Positions 8,021 to 16,218 of a stretch of DNA of 32,039 bases are shown here, piece after piece. Below the pieces are notes generated by a model. The model searched no databases and was not told the DNA's origin. It saw only the letters and a program-made list of their open reading frames with translations. Where the stretch lies: positions 1-32,039 of the forward strand of contig DATBIO010000224.1 of assembly GCA_036556965.1 (NCBI GenBank). The letters are read 5' to 3'. This DNA is from DATBIO01 sp036556965. GTDB taxonomy: Bacteria > Acidobacteriota > Vicinamibacteria > Fen-336. The number at the start of each line of letters is the position of its first letter. Positions within the stretch are counted from its first letter, which is position 1. The position numbers and the translations under genes were made by a program.

Positions 8021-9312
8021 GTCTCCGCGGGCCGCGCGAACTTCAGGTCCTCCAGCACCGCGATGAGCGCGCGCGCGATGGACCGGCAGTGCTCCAGCAG
8101 CGCCTCCTGCCCGTCGGGGCCCCCGCGGGTCGCCCCCAGCCGCCACATCAGCTCCTCGGACTGCTCGTGGGGGATGCAGGCCCCGCCCTCCACGCGGTGG
8201 GGCGGACGCCGCTCGTACTTGAACCCCGAGACGCCCGGGAACGCGTACTCGAGCAGGTGGTCGATGACGTCCACGATGCGCTGGTGGTCGCGCCCGAGGA
8301 GCCGGCTGTCCGCGCGGATCGACACCTCCGTGCCCAGGTCCGTCACCGCCACCGCGGTGGCGATGGAGGTGCCCTCGATGCGCAGCAGCTCGCTGGCGAT
8401 CTCCGCGATCACGTCGCGCTCGGCGTCGCGCACGTAGCCCACCGCGGCCACCCGGACCGCGCCCCGCGTCAGCATGTTCTGGAAGGCCACCGCGCGGTGG
8501 ATGAACCACTCCGGGGGCAGGCGGTAGTCGCGCAGCTCGTCGAGCACGTCGGAGGTGTCGTCGTCGCGCGTGAGCTTCTCGAACATGCGGAAGTCGAGGG
8601 CGGTGGGGCCGTGGAGGAGGGCGCTGGTGTCGGTGTAGATGCCCAGGCCCGCGGCGGCGCGACCCGCGGGGCCGATGGTCTCCCACACGTCGAAGAGCAG
8701 GCCCAGGGCGGCGAGGAAGGCGGAGGTGGACCCCACGGGCAGCCCCACGAAGGCCAGCTGCACGCGCTTCACGCCGTGGTCCCGGCAGGCGCGCTCCACG
8801 TCCTCGGGATCCGCGTGGTGGTCGGCCACGAAGAAGTAGTCGGTCACCGGCTCCGCCCGTCCCGTGTTGGCCGTGCCCAGGGGCGGCGAGGTGTCCACCA
8901 TGCAGTTGAGCCCGTCCGGGATGCGCCCGGCGTTGGGCTCGAAGAGGCGGATGCGGCACTTCTCCACCAGGTTGCGGTTCTGCGGGTGGCCCAGGCTCCC
9001 GGTGAGGATGCGCACCTCGCTCGCCCCCAGCTCGCCCAGGATGGCCTGCAGCATCACCGCGCTGCCCAGCGCGTCGGGATCGCCCACCCATTGCGTGAAG
9101 ATGTTGACGCCGTGGCCGCGGATCGACTTCTCGAAGCGCCGCAGGCCCACGTAGGCGCGCAGCACCTCCGTGAGCACGCCGATGTTCTTGTGCGTGAAGC
9201 GCTTCCCGAGCAGGCGCCCGAAGCGCGTGGAGACCCGGCGCAGGCCGGGCAGCCGGCCCGGCGGCTGCAGCACGGGCCCGCCCTTCCGCGCGCGCACGCG
9301 GGTGACGCTCAC
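8005..9312 (-). CDS. DHH-family phosphoesterase
   Basis: The 435-residue protein has DHH superfamily motifs. WVGDPDALGSAVML gives the D-x-D metal pair (Asp78, Asp80), MVDTSPPLG a further Asp, and FVADHHADPED the name-giving DHH near residue 160. Later VGSTSAFLAALG and LGIYTDTSAL fit motif IV, and the C-terminal half resembles the DHHA1 substrate domain. Homologues hydrolyse short oligonucleotides, cyclic-di-nucleotide products or pAp; a specific substrate is not visible. About 65 basic residues precede the fold. The start is GTG 9312 inside a GTGA overlap with the acyl-CoA dehydrogenase stop, making it the last gene of the beta-oxidation operon. That position suggests removal of a nucleotide by-product such as pAp from CoA turnover, but this is speculation. 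Confidence 0.87.
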   Translation of the reverse strand: MSVTRVRARKGGPVLQPPGRLPGLRRVSTRFGRLLGKRFTHKNIGVLTEVLRAYVGLRRFEKSIRGHGVNIFTQWVGDPDALGSAVMLQAILGELGASEVRILTGSLGHPQNRNLVEKCRIRLFEPNAGRIPDGLNCMVDTSPPLGTANTGRAEPVTDYFFVADHHADPEDVERACRDHGVKRVQLAFVGLPVGSTSAFLAALGLLFDVWETIGPAGRAAAGLGIYTDTSALLHGPTALDFRMFEKLTRDDDTSDVLDELRDYRLPPEWFIHRAVAFQNMLTRGAVRVAAVGYVRDAERDVIAEIASELLRIEGTSIATAVAVTDLGTEVSIRADSRLLGRDHQRIVDVIDHLLEYAFPGVSGFKYERRPPHRVEGGACIPHEQSEELMWRLGATRGGPDGQEALLEHCRSIARALIAVLEDLKFARPAETAGLL

Positions 9313-11042
9313 CGCGCCAGCGCCTCCAGCGTGCTGCTCTCCCCGCTGCGCACCACCTCCCCCAGCATGCGCACCAGGGGGAGGGCGCGGTGGGCGTACC
9401 GGTCGAACAGGCGGCGGCGGCCGGCGGAAGCGGCGGCGTGCGCCCCCAGCGCTTCCGCCGCGCGCGTGCAGGCCAGCATCTGCAGCAGCCGCTCCGCGCT
9501 CAGGCGCGCGTAGGCCGTCTCCTCCGCCGTCGGCGTCCGGCCGCCCAGGACACCGAGGACCCCGCGCGCGCCCAGGCCGCGCAGGAGGGCCGAGCGCAGC
9601 GCGCCGTTGTACTCGTGGGCCATCTCCCGCACCGCCTCGCCTCCCCCTCCCGGCGGCGCCTCCGCCGACATGCCCCCCGTGGCCACGCGCCAGGGCTTCT
9701 CGAAGAGCCAGCGCGCCTGGTCCTTCAGCGACATCAAGGCCTGGATCTGGCTCGTGCCCTCGTAGATGGGAAGGATGAGGGCGTTGCGGTAGTGGCGCTC
9801 GACGTCGTAGTCGCGCATGACGCCGTACCCGCCGTGCACCTGCACGGCGGCGCGCGTCACCCAGAGCACGCGCTCGGAGCCGAACCACTTGGCCACCGGC
9901 GTCAGGTCGCGCAGCGCGCGCTTCAGGCGCCGGACCTCCCCCGCGTCCCCCCCGCGCAGCTCGGCGGCCAGGATACGGTCCTGGAGCTGCGTGCAGCGAT
10001 AGACCAGGGCGCGCAGGGCCGCCGTCTCCGCCTCCATGTCCAGCAGGAGGTCCGCCACCAGCTCGTGGCGCGCGATCGGCTTGCCCATCTGCACGCGCTG
10101 GGCGGCGTAGGCCTCCGCCGCCCGCCGGGCCGCCTCCGCGATGCCCAGGCCCTGGATGGCCACCGCCAGGCGCGCCTCGTTCATGAAGGTGAGGATCTGG
10201 GCGAAGCCGTGGCCGCGCGGACCCAGCAGCTCGGCGCAGGCGCCGTCGAAGCCCAGCTCGCAGGTGGCGGAGCCGCGGATGACGTTCTTCTTCTCCGGCG
10301 GCGCCACCACGAAGTTCGGGCGCCCCCGCTCGTCGCGGGGCGCCACGAAGAGGGAGAGGCCGGAGAGGCCCTCCGAGCCGGCCTCGCTGCGGGCCAGCAC
10401 CACGCACACCTCGCCGCAGCCGTTGGTGATGAACTGCTTGCGGCCGGTGAGCCGCCAGTGGCCGCCCGCCTCCTCCGCGCGCATGGAGAGGTTCCCCACG
10501 TCCGAGCCCGCCTCCGGCTCCGTCATCGCCACCGATCCCGAGATCGCGCCGGAGGCCAGCGGCTTCACCCAGCGCTCCACCTGGTCCGGGGTGCCGAAGC
10601 GCCAGATCATCACCGCCGGGCCCTGGTAGAACGCGTAGCGCAGGAGCGTGTTCGTGCAGGCGCGCGAGAGCCCTTCCATGAAGAAGGTCGCCGCGCTGAA
10701 CGGGAACTGGAACCCGCCCACCGCCCGGGGCAGGCAGGGGGCCATCAGCCCCATCCGCTTCAGCCCCTCGATGTTGGCCAGCAGCCCGTCGGGATGGACC
10801 ACCGCGCCGTCCGCGAAGCCCACCCCCTGCTCGTCGATGGCCCGCGCGCGCGGCGCGACCTCGCGCGCCAGGTACGCTCCCGCCTCCTCCAGGCTGGTCT
10901 GGTAGAGCTCCACCGCCTCCTGCAGGCTGCCCGGCCCGTCCGCGGCGCGGAAGCCGTCCTCCCACTGGGGCACGAAGGACCCCCAGGCCACCCCGTGCCG
11001 GAAGTGGAACTGCAGGTCGTCGTTGTCGGTGAAGAAGTTCAT
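9309..11042 (-). CDS. acyl-CoA dehydrogenase, long form
   Basis: This 577-residue FAD enzyme introduces the alpha-beta double bond in acyl-CoA. Family landmarks are visible in order: an N-terminal extension starting MNFFTDNDDLQFHF; SGSVAMTEPEAGSDVG and RLTGRKQFITNG for flavin and substrate binding; the mid-domain FMNEARLAVAIQGLGIAE; VQVHGGYGVMRDYDVERHYR; and YEGTSQIQ, whose Glu is the usual catalytic base. A helical C-terminal extension of about 140 residues makes it longer than the 380-residue short enzymes, like the 580-600-residue class often encoded next to FadI/FadJ genes. ATG 11042 overlaps the upstream stop as ATGA. Confidence 0.93.
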   Translation of the reverse strand: MNFFTDNDDLQFHFRHGVAWGSFVPQWEDGFRAADGPGSLQEAVELYQTSLEEAGAYLAREVAPRARAIDEQGVGFADGAVVHPDGLLANIEGLKRMGLMAPCLPRAVGGFQFPFSAATFFMEGLSRACTNTLLRYAFYQGPAVMIWRFGTPDQVERWVKPLASGAISGSVAMTEPEAGSDVGNLSMRAEEAGGHWRLTGRKQFITNGCGEVCVVLARSEAGSEGLSGLSLFVAPRDERGRPNFVVAPPEKKNVIRGSATCELGFDGACAELLGPRGHGFAQILTFMNEARLAVAIQGLGIAEAARRAAEAYAAQRVQMGKPIARHELVADLLLDMEAETAALRALVYRCTQLQDRILAAELRGGDAGEVRRLKRALRDLTPVAKWFGSERVLWVTRAAVQVHGGYGVMRDYDVERHYRNALILPIYEGTSQIQALMSLKDQARWLFEKPWRVATGGMSAEAPPGGGGEAVREMAHEYNGALRSALLRGLGARGVLGVLGGRTPTAEETAYARLSAERLLQMLACTRAAEALGAHAAASAGRRRLFDRYAHRALPLVRMLGEVVRSGESSTLEALAR

Positions 11043-13186
11043 GCCGCGTGGAAGGGCTGCCCGCCCGTGGCCCGCTTGCGCAGGAGGGGAGCGGGAAGGA
11101 AGCGCTCGCCGTGCTGGCGGGCCAGGCGCTCCAGGACCTCGACCGCGAAGCGCGCGCCGAGGTGGTCCAGGTAGCGGAAGGGGCCGCCCAGGAAGGGCGG
11201 GAACCCGAGACCGAAGACCGCCCCCACGTCCCCGTCGCGCGCGCTGCGCAGGACGCCGTCCTGCAGGCAGAGGACGGCCTCGTTGAGGAAGGCGAAGGCC
11301 AGTCGCTCCTGGATGGCGCGCGGCTCGAGGGGGCGGCGCGCGGGGTCGGGCAGGGCGCGGTAGACGTCCTCGTCCACCGTCTTCTTCTTCCCGTCGTAGC
11401 GGTAGAAGCCGCGCCCGCTCTTCCGCCCCCGGCGGCCCTCCGCCGCCACGCGGGCCATGGACTCGGGGGGGGCCATGCGCGCGCCGAAGGCGGCGTGCAG
11501 CACGTGCGAGACCTTCTCCCCCACGTCGATACCCACCTCGTCGAGCAGGGCCAGGGGGCCCACGGGGAAGCCGAAGTCCAGCATGGCGCGGTCCACGTCC
11601 TCCACCCGCGCGCCCTCCTCCACCAGGCGCGCCGCCTCGTTGAGGTAGGGGGCGAGGGCGCGGGTGGTGTAGAAGCCGGGCCCGTCCCGCACCACGATCA
11701 CGTGCTTGTCCAGCCGCCGGCCGAAGGTCACCGCGGTGGCCACCGCCCAGGCGTCGGTGTCCTCGGTGACCACCACCTCCAGCAGGGGCATGCGGTGCAC
11801 GGGGGAGAAGAAGTGCATGCCGAGCACGCGCGCGCGCCGGCGCGCGTCGCGGCCGATCTCGCCGAGGGGCAGGGAGGAGGTGTTGCTCGCGAACACGCAC
11901 TCGTCCGCCGTGCGCGCCTCCACCTCGGCCAGCACCCCCCGCTTCACCTCCAGGTCCTCGAACACGGCCTCGATCACGAGGTCGGCCCGGCGCAGGCCCG
12001 TCCAGTCCGTGGTGCCCGCGATGCGCTGCATGCGCCTCTCGACCTCGAGCCGGGTCAGGCTCCCCCGCCGGCGCCGCTCCTCGAACACCTGGCGGGCGGC
12101 GCGCAGGCCGCGGCCCACCGCCTCGTCGGTGGTGTCGCGCAGCCGCACGCGCGCGCCCGCCTCCGCGGCGGCGGCGGCGATGCCCGCCCCCATGAGGCCG
12201 GCGCCCAGCACGGCCAGCTTCTGCACGGGGCGGGACTCGGTGCCCTCGGGATAGCCCGGGTCCTTCTTCAGCTCCTGCGTCGCCAGGAAGAGGGAGACCA
12301 GGGCGCGCGACGGGGGGGAGACGGCGAGCTCCCCGAAATGCCGCGCCTCGATCTCGAGCCCCACGGCCAGGGACCCCCTCGTCCCGCGCCGCACCGCGTC
12401 CAGGGCGCGCAGCGGGGCCGGGTAGTGCCCGCGCGTCTCCGCCATCACCGACGACCGCGCGCGGTGGAAGAGCAGCGGGCGCAGCAGGCGCTCGGTGAGG
12501 GTGATGCCCTCTCCCCGCGCGCGCAGGCGGCCGTCGGCCAGGCCCAGCGCCGCCTTCCGCGCGGCCGCGAGGAGGGCGGGCCCCGCCACCACCTCGTCCA
12601 CCAGGCCCATGGCCAGGGCGCGCCGCGCGCGCACGGTGCGGCCGGTCAGGACCAGGTCGAGGCCCCGGCGCAGGCCGACCAGCCGCGGCAGGCGCTGCGT
12701 GCCTCCCGCTCCGGGGATGAGGCCCAGCTTGACCTCGGGGAGGCCCAGGCCGGTGCGCGGGTCGTCGGTGGCCACGCGGTAGCGGCAGGCCAGGGCCACC
12801 TCGAGGCCGCCCCCCAGGCAGGCGCCGTTGATGGCGGCCACCACCGGGAAGGGCAAGGCGGCCAGCTCGGCCAGCACGGCCTGCCCGGCGCGGGACAGGC
12901 TCTCGCCCTCCAGCGCGCTCTGCACGGCGCGCAGCTCGTGGATGTCCGCCCCCGCGATGAAGGCGTCCGGCTTCCCGCTCGCCAGCACCGCCGCCCGCAC
13001 GGACACGTCGTCGCGCCACCGCGCGAGCAGGGCCTGGAACTCCAGCATGGTGGCCTTGCCCAGGGTGTTGACCTTCTCCCCCGGGACGTCGAACGTCACC
13101 ACCAGGACCCCGTCCGCGTCCCGCTCGGCGTGGAAGGCGGTGGCCGCCACGTCCGGCACCAGCGCGGCCAGCGGGGAATCGCTCAT
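11039..13186 (-). CDS. fadJ: FadJ-like enoyl-CoA hydratase / 3-hydroxyacyl-CoA dehydrogenase
   Basis: This 715-residue protein matches the length of FadJ. The N-terminal crotonase half shows FDVPGEKVNTLG, the oxyanion-hole stretch AFIAGADIHEL, INGACLGGGLEVALAC and LPEVKLGLIPGAGGTQRLPR with catalytic Glu residues. The C-terminal half starts with the NAD-binding KLAVLGAGLMGAGIA (about residue 335), then FASNTSSLPL, LGMHFFSPVHRMPLLEVV with the catalytic His, and GRGFYRY. It would hydrate enoyl-CoA and oxidise 3-hydroxyacyl-CoA, with the thiolase supplied by the first gene of the operon. ATG 13186 overlaps the CoA-transferase stop as ATGA. Confidence 0.95.
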   Translation of the reverse strand: MSDSPLAALVPDVAATAFHAERDADGVLVVTFDVPGEKVNTLGKATMLEFQALLARWRDDVSVRAAVLASGKPDAFIAGADIHELRAVQSALEGESLSRAGQAVLAELAALPFPVVAAINGACLGGGLEVALACRYRVATDDPRTGLGLPEVKLGLIPGAGGTQRLPRLVGLRRGLDLVLTGRTVRARRALAMGLVDEVVAGPALLAAARKAALGLADGRLRARGEGITLTERLLRPLLFHRARSSVMAETRGHYPAPLRALDAVRRGTRGSLAVGLEIEARHFGELAVSPPSRALVSLFLATQELKKDPGYPEGTESRPVQKLAVLGAGLMGAGIAAAAAEAGARVRLRDTTDEAVGRGLRAARQVFEERRRRGSLTRLEVERRMQRIAGTTDWTGLRRADLVIEAVFEDLEVKRGVLAEVEARTADECVFASNTSSLPLGEIGRDARRRARVLGMHFFSPVHRMPLLEVVVTEDTDAWAVATAVTFGRRLDKHVIVVRDGPGFYTTRALAPYLNEAARLVEEGARVEDVDRAMLDFGFPVGPLALLDEVGIDVGEKVSHVLHAAFGARMAPPESMARVAAEGRRGRKSGRGFYRYDGKKKTVDEDVYRALPDPARRPLEPRAIQERLAFAFLNEAVLCLQDGVLRSARDGDVGAVFGLGFPPFLGGPFRYLDHLGARFAVEVLERLARQHGERFLPAPLLRKRATGGQPFHAA

Positions 13187-14328
13187 CCCAGCGCCCCCCC
13201 CGCGCGCAGGGCGGCGATGTCCCCGGCGCCGTAGCCCGCCTCGCGCATGACCTCTTCCGTGTGCGCGCCCAGGGCGGGGACGGCGCCCGCCGCGCGCGCG
13301 CCCGCCTCGGCGAAGCGCATGGGCAGCCCCGCCACCGGCGTCCCCCCCGCCTCCATGCGCAGGGCGGCGGCCAGGGAGTGGTCCAGCGCCTCGCCCGGGT
13401 CGAGGACCGGCTCCACGCACACGTCGTGGGCGCGGAGCGCCTCGAGCCACTCCGCGCGGTCGCGGGAGGCGAAGGCGCGCTCCAGCTCGCGCACGGCCTC
13501 CGCGCGCGCCTCGCCCCCCGCCCACTGCCGCGGACCGAGGTGGGGCAGGCCCAGGGCGGCGCACAGGCCCTCCCAGAACTTCGGCTCCAGGGCGCCCGCG
13601 GCCAGCCACTTGCCGTCACGGCAGCGGTAGACGTTGTAGCAGGCGTGCGTGCCCTGCAGCTCGGTGGGCACCGCGGCCCCCGCGGAGGCGCGCGCGGCGG
13701 GCACGCTCATGAAGCCCAGCGCCGCCTCGCTCAGGGCGACCTCGAGGCGCTCGCCCCGCCCCGTGCGCTCCCGGCGCAGCAGCGCGGCCAGGATGGCGCA
13801 GGCCGCGTAGAGCGCGCCCGCCATGTCCGCCACCTGGGCCACGGCCAGGACGGGCCGCCCCGCGGCGTCGCGCGTCCCCCCCACGAAGCCGCTCAGCGCG
13901 GCGTAGCCCACGTCGTGGCCCGCGCGCAGGCCGTGGTCCCCGTCCGGTGGGAAGCCGGTGATCGAGCAGTAGACCAGCCGCGGGTTCGCGTCCCGCAGGG
14001 CCGCGGCGCCCAGTCCGCGCCGGTCCAGCACGCCCGGCCGGAAGCCCTCCACCACCACGTCGGCGCCCGCGGCGAGGCGGCGCAGGAGGGCGGCCCCCCC
14101 CTCCGTGCGCAGGTCCACGGCCAGCGACCGCTTGTTGCGGTTGAGGGCGGCGAAGGCGGCGCCGACGTCGCCCACCCCCGGCGGCACGAGGCGCGCGGGG
14201 TCGCCCAGCGCGGGCTCCTCGACCTTCACCACGTCCGCGCCCAGGTCGGCCAGCAGCATCGTGCAGTAGGGGCCGGGGATGTGGCGCGTGAAGTCGAGCA
14301 CGCGCGTCCCCGCCAGGGGGAGGCTCAC
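13183..14328 (-). CDS. CaiB/BaiF family III CoA-transferase or alpha-methylacyl-CoA racemase
   Basis: The 381-residue protein shows the class III CoA-transferase fold: LAGTRVLDFTRHIPGPYCTMLLADLGADVVKVE, NRNKRSLAVDLR, DVVVEGFRPGVLDRRGLG, and AVAQVADMAGALYAACAI, whose Asp is the expected acyl-CoA nucleophile. LFRYRDGKW-like NVYRCRDGKWLAAGALE follows. Sequence alone does not separate a true CoA-transferase from a 2-methylacyl-CoA racemase; in a beta-oxidation operon either would feed branched or carboxylic substrates into the pathway. GTG 14328 overlaps the thiolase stop as GTGA. Confidence 0.9.
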   Translation of the reverse strand: MSLPLAGTRVLDFTRHIPGPYCTMLLADLGADVVKVEEPALGDPARLVPPGVGDVGAAFAALNRNKRSLAVDLRTEGGAALLRRLAAGADVVVEGFRPGVLDRRGLGAAALRDANPRLVYCSITGFPPDGDHGLRAGHDVGYAALSGFVGGTRDAAGRPVLAVAQVADMAGALYAACAILAALLRRERTGRGERLEVALSEAALGFMSVPAARASAGAAVPTELQGTHACYNVYRCRDGKWLAAGALEPKFWEGLCAALGLPHLGPRQWAGGEARAEAVRELERAFASRDRAEWLEALRAHDVCVEPVLDPGEALDHSLAAALRMEAGGTPVAGLPMRFAEAGARAAGAVPALGAHTEEVMREAGYGAGDIAALRAGGALG

Positions 14329-15623
14329 CGCTCGAGCACCATGGCGAAGCCCATCCCTCCCTGCGCGCACACCGAGATCAGCCCGTACCGCGCGCCGCGC
14401 CGCGCCATCTCGTTGGCCAGGGTGGTGGTCACGCGGGCGCCGGTGGCGCCGAAGGGGTGCCCCAGGGCGATGGAGCCGCCGCAGACGTTGAGCGTCTCGC
14501 GGTCGACCACCCCCACGGGCTCCGCGCGGCCCAGCTTCTCGCGCGCCCACCGCGGCGACTCCAGGGCCTGGATGTTGGAGGCCACCTGCGCCGCGAACGC
14601 CTCGTGCATCTCGATGAGGTCGATGTCGCCCAGGCGCAGGCCGGCGCGCTCCAGGGCGAGGGGTATGGCCAGGGCCGGGCCCATCAGGAGCTGCCCTCCC
14701 GGGTCCACGGCGGCGGTGGCCCACGCGCGCACGAAGGCCAGGGGCTCGTGGCCCTCCGCCCGCGCGCGCTCCTCGCTCATCAGGAGGACGGCGGCGGCGC
14801 CGTCGGTGAGGGCGGAGGAGTTGCCCGCGGTGACGGTGCCGTGCGCGCGGTCGAAGACGGGGGGCAGGGCGGCCAGCGCCTCCGGCGAGGTGTCCCGCCG
14901 CAGGAGGTTGTCCGCGGTGACCGTGACCTCGTAGCGCGGCGGCACGCGCACCGGTGCCAGCTCGCCCGCGATGCGCCCGTCGTCCATGGCGGCGGCCGCG
15001 CGCCGGTGGCTGAGGAATGCGATGTGGTCCTGCTCCTCGCGCGTGATCCCGTTCTCCTTGGCCATCTTCTCCGCGGACTGCCCCATGGTCAGGCCGGTGG
15101 AGGGCTCCGCCACCGCGGGGGTGACCGGCACCAGGTCGCGGGGGCGCAGCGACGCGAAGGCGCGCAGCTTCGCGCCCAGGCTCCGCGCGCGCGAGGCCTC
15201 CATCAGCGCCTGCGCCACCCTCTTGCTGTGCAGGATGGGGGCGTCGGAGAGGCACTCCGCCCCTCCCGCGATGCCCACCGCGGCGTGGCCGGCGCGGATC
15301 TCGTGGGTGACGTCGGCGACGGCCTGGTTGGCGGAGGCGCAGGCGCGGTTCACGGTGTGGGCGGTGGCCGAGGCGGGCAGGCCGGCCCCCAGGGTCACCT
15401 CGCGCGCCAGGTTCGGGGCGCGCACGGACGGGATGACCTGCCCCATGACCACCGTGTCCACCGCGGCGGGGTCGACCTCCGTGCGCTCGATCAGCTCGCG
15501 CACGCAGGCCAGGCCCAGGTCCAGCGCGGTGAGGTCCCGGTAGACGCTGCCCGCCTTGGCGAAGGGGGTGCGGCAGCCGGCGATCACGGCCACCCGGTGA
15601 CGGCTGTTCGCGGCTGAGGGCAC
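14325..15623 (-). CDS. fadI: FadI-like acetyl-CoA C-acyltransferase (thiolase)
   Basis: The 432-residue enzyme has the length and layout of FadI: VAVIAGCRTPFAKAG, VVMGQVIPSVRAPNLAREV, NRACASANQAVADV with the nucleophilic Cys, LVPVTPAVAEPSTGLTMG, HGTVTAGNSSALTDGAAA, IEMHEAFAAQ, GHPFGATGARV and CAQGGMGFAMVL with the second catalytic Cys. It cleaves 3-ketoacyl-CoA to acetyl-CoA and a shortened acyl-CoA. It is the first gene of the five-gene operon. The start is GTG 15623, which places the conserved thiolase beginning near residue 12. A minus-strand TAATAT eight bases upstream suggests a leaderless transcript. Confidence 0.94.
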   Translation of the reverse strand: MPSAANSRHRVAVIAGCRTPFAKAGSVYRDLTALDLGLACVRELIERTEVDPAAVDTVVMGQVIPSVRAPNLAREVTLGAGLPASATAHTVNRACASANQAVADVTHEIRAGHAAVGIAGGAECLSDAPILHSKRVAQALMEASRARSLGAKLRAFASLRPRDLVPVTPAVAEPSTGLTMGQSAEKMAKENGITREEQDHIAFLSHRRAAAAMDDGRIAGELAPVRVPPRYEVTVTADNLLRRDTSPEALAALPPVFDRAHGTVTAGNSSALTDGAAAVLLMSEERARAEGHEPLAFVRAWATAAVDPGGQLLMGPALAIPLALERAGLRLGDIDLIEMHEAFAAQVASNIQALESPRWAREKLGRAEPVGVVDRETLNVCGGSIALGHPFGATGARVTTTLANEMARRGARYGLISVCAQGGMGFAMVLER

Positions 15624-15631
15624 GTTCAGGG

Positions 15632-15637
15632 ATATTA
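15632..15637 (-). promoter_or_regulatory. -10 element TAATAT of the beta-oxidation operon
   Basis: Minus-strand TAATAT is followed by eight bases and then the GTG start of the thiolase. There is no Shine-Dalgarno, so transcription is predicted to begin at or within a base or two of the start codon. A matching -35 is not evident. Confidence 0.5.
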
Positions 15638-15671
15638 CTCCGGCATGACGCGGCCGGGCGCCGGCCCGCGC

Positions 15672-15700
15672 TTGACAGCCCCCGCCGGAGACCCTACCTT
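15672..15700 (+). promoter_or_regulatory. sigma-70-type promoter TTGACA-N17-TACCTT
   Basis: A perfect -35 (15672-15677) is separated by 17 bp from TACCTT (15695-15700). It is the best match to the housekeeping consensus in the window. Predicted start of transcription is near 15706-15707. No ordinary gene lies directly downstream; an intrinsic terminator occurs about 135 nt later. Confidence 0.75.
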
Positions 15701-15706
15701 GCCCAC

Positions 15707-15841
15707 ATGATGCGCGCCGCGGGCTGTTGTCGATGCCACAGCCGGGCCCACGGTGCGCCCCGGCGGAGCCGCTAGAGCAGAGCGCTCACGCCGGTGCCAG
15801 CCGCCAGGGCCCTTCGAGCGATCGGAGGGCCTTTTGCTTTT
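15707..15841 (+). ncRNA. candidate small RNA of about 135 nt
   Basis: Promoter and terminator delimit a short independent transcript divergent from the beta-oxidation operon and upstream of tRNA-Arg. It can fold locally: GGCTGT and ACAGCC form a six-base stem near the 5' end, and GGCGG/CCGCC can enclose a middle domain before the terminator hairpin. I do not recognise SRP, 6S, tmRNA or RNase P signatures. An alternative reading is a leaderless 22-codon ORF at 15707-15775 (starts MMRAAGCCRCHSR, with a CCxC cluster), which would make it a small-peptide mRNA. Confidence 0.55.
15808..15841 (+). terminator. intrinsic terminator
   Basis: GGCCCTTC (15808-15815) pairs with GGAGGGCC (15824-15831) through eight base pairs, one a G-U, with an eight-base loop. 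TTTTGCTTTT follows directly. This is a textbook rho-independent terminator and the clearest one in the window. Confidence 0.85.
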
Positions 15842-16218
15842 CATGGGCCTCAGGGCCCGGGGAGGTGCGCCGGGAACGAACCGCGACGGTCGTGAGCTTC
15901 GCGGCTCCTCGTGCGGCGAGGAGCCGGAGAGGCGGTGCGCCCGGACGGGAATCGAGCGCACCGCCTCCTTCCACCCATGGTTTCGGGGTGACCGCGGAAG
16001 GCCCGTGAGGCAGCGCACAGCCTGGGCGTGACCCGGCGCACGCCGGCTCGAACCTCCCCTGCCCGCGCTCCGTCTAGGGGCCCGTGCCCGCCAGTCCAGC
16101 GTGTGTCCAGGTCATGGCGTTCCCCGCCCCGGCGGGCTGGGGATTCGCCGCCTGGGTGGCCCAGGCCCGACCGCTCCCGGCGGGACAGGCCGCCCCCCGG
16201 TCGGTTAGCATCCTCGAT
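15842..16218. other. non-coding stretch before tRNA-Arg
   Basis: No ORF here looks coding on either strand. It contains two strong adjacent hairpins at 15902-15967, and a further 7-bp stem (GCCTGGG-TGG-CCCAGGC) near 16150-16166. The minus strand at 15934-15955 resembles the 3' end of the nearby tRNA-Arg. Just before the tRNA, TTAGCA/TAGCAT around 16205-16211 could be its -10 region. Confidence 0.5.
15902..15967. repeat. two adjacent perfect inverted repeats
   Basis: CGGCTCCTCG/CGAGGAGCCG (15902-15911 and 15917-15926) forms a 10-bp stem with a 5-base loop. GAGGCGGTGCGC/GCGCACCGCCTC (15929-15940 and 15956-15967) forms a 12-bp stem with a 15-base loop. They are two bases apart. No T-run follows on either strand. 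Confidence 0.75.

Noticed and set aside
9390..11174. Long plus-strand ORFs opposite the beta-oxidation genes
   Set aside because: Low-complexity Ala/Arg/Gly/His products with no domains, antisense to clearly coding genes; a GC-rich artefact.
15707..15841. SRP RNA, 6S RNA or RNase P RNA
   Set aside because: The conserved SRP GGAAG/AGCAG core, the long 6S helix with central bubble and the RNase P signatures are not found.
15859..15967. Possible tRNA or tRNA-Sec on the minus strand with GGTGCGC/GCGCACC acceptor
   Set aside because: No D arm, anticodon arm or CCA can be drawn; the acceptor-like ends pair better in the local hairpin.
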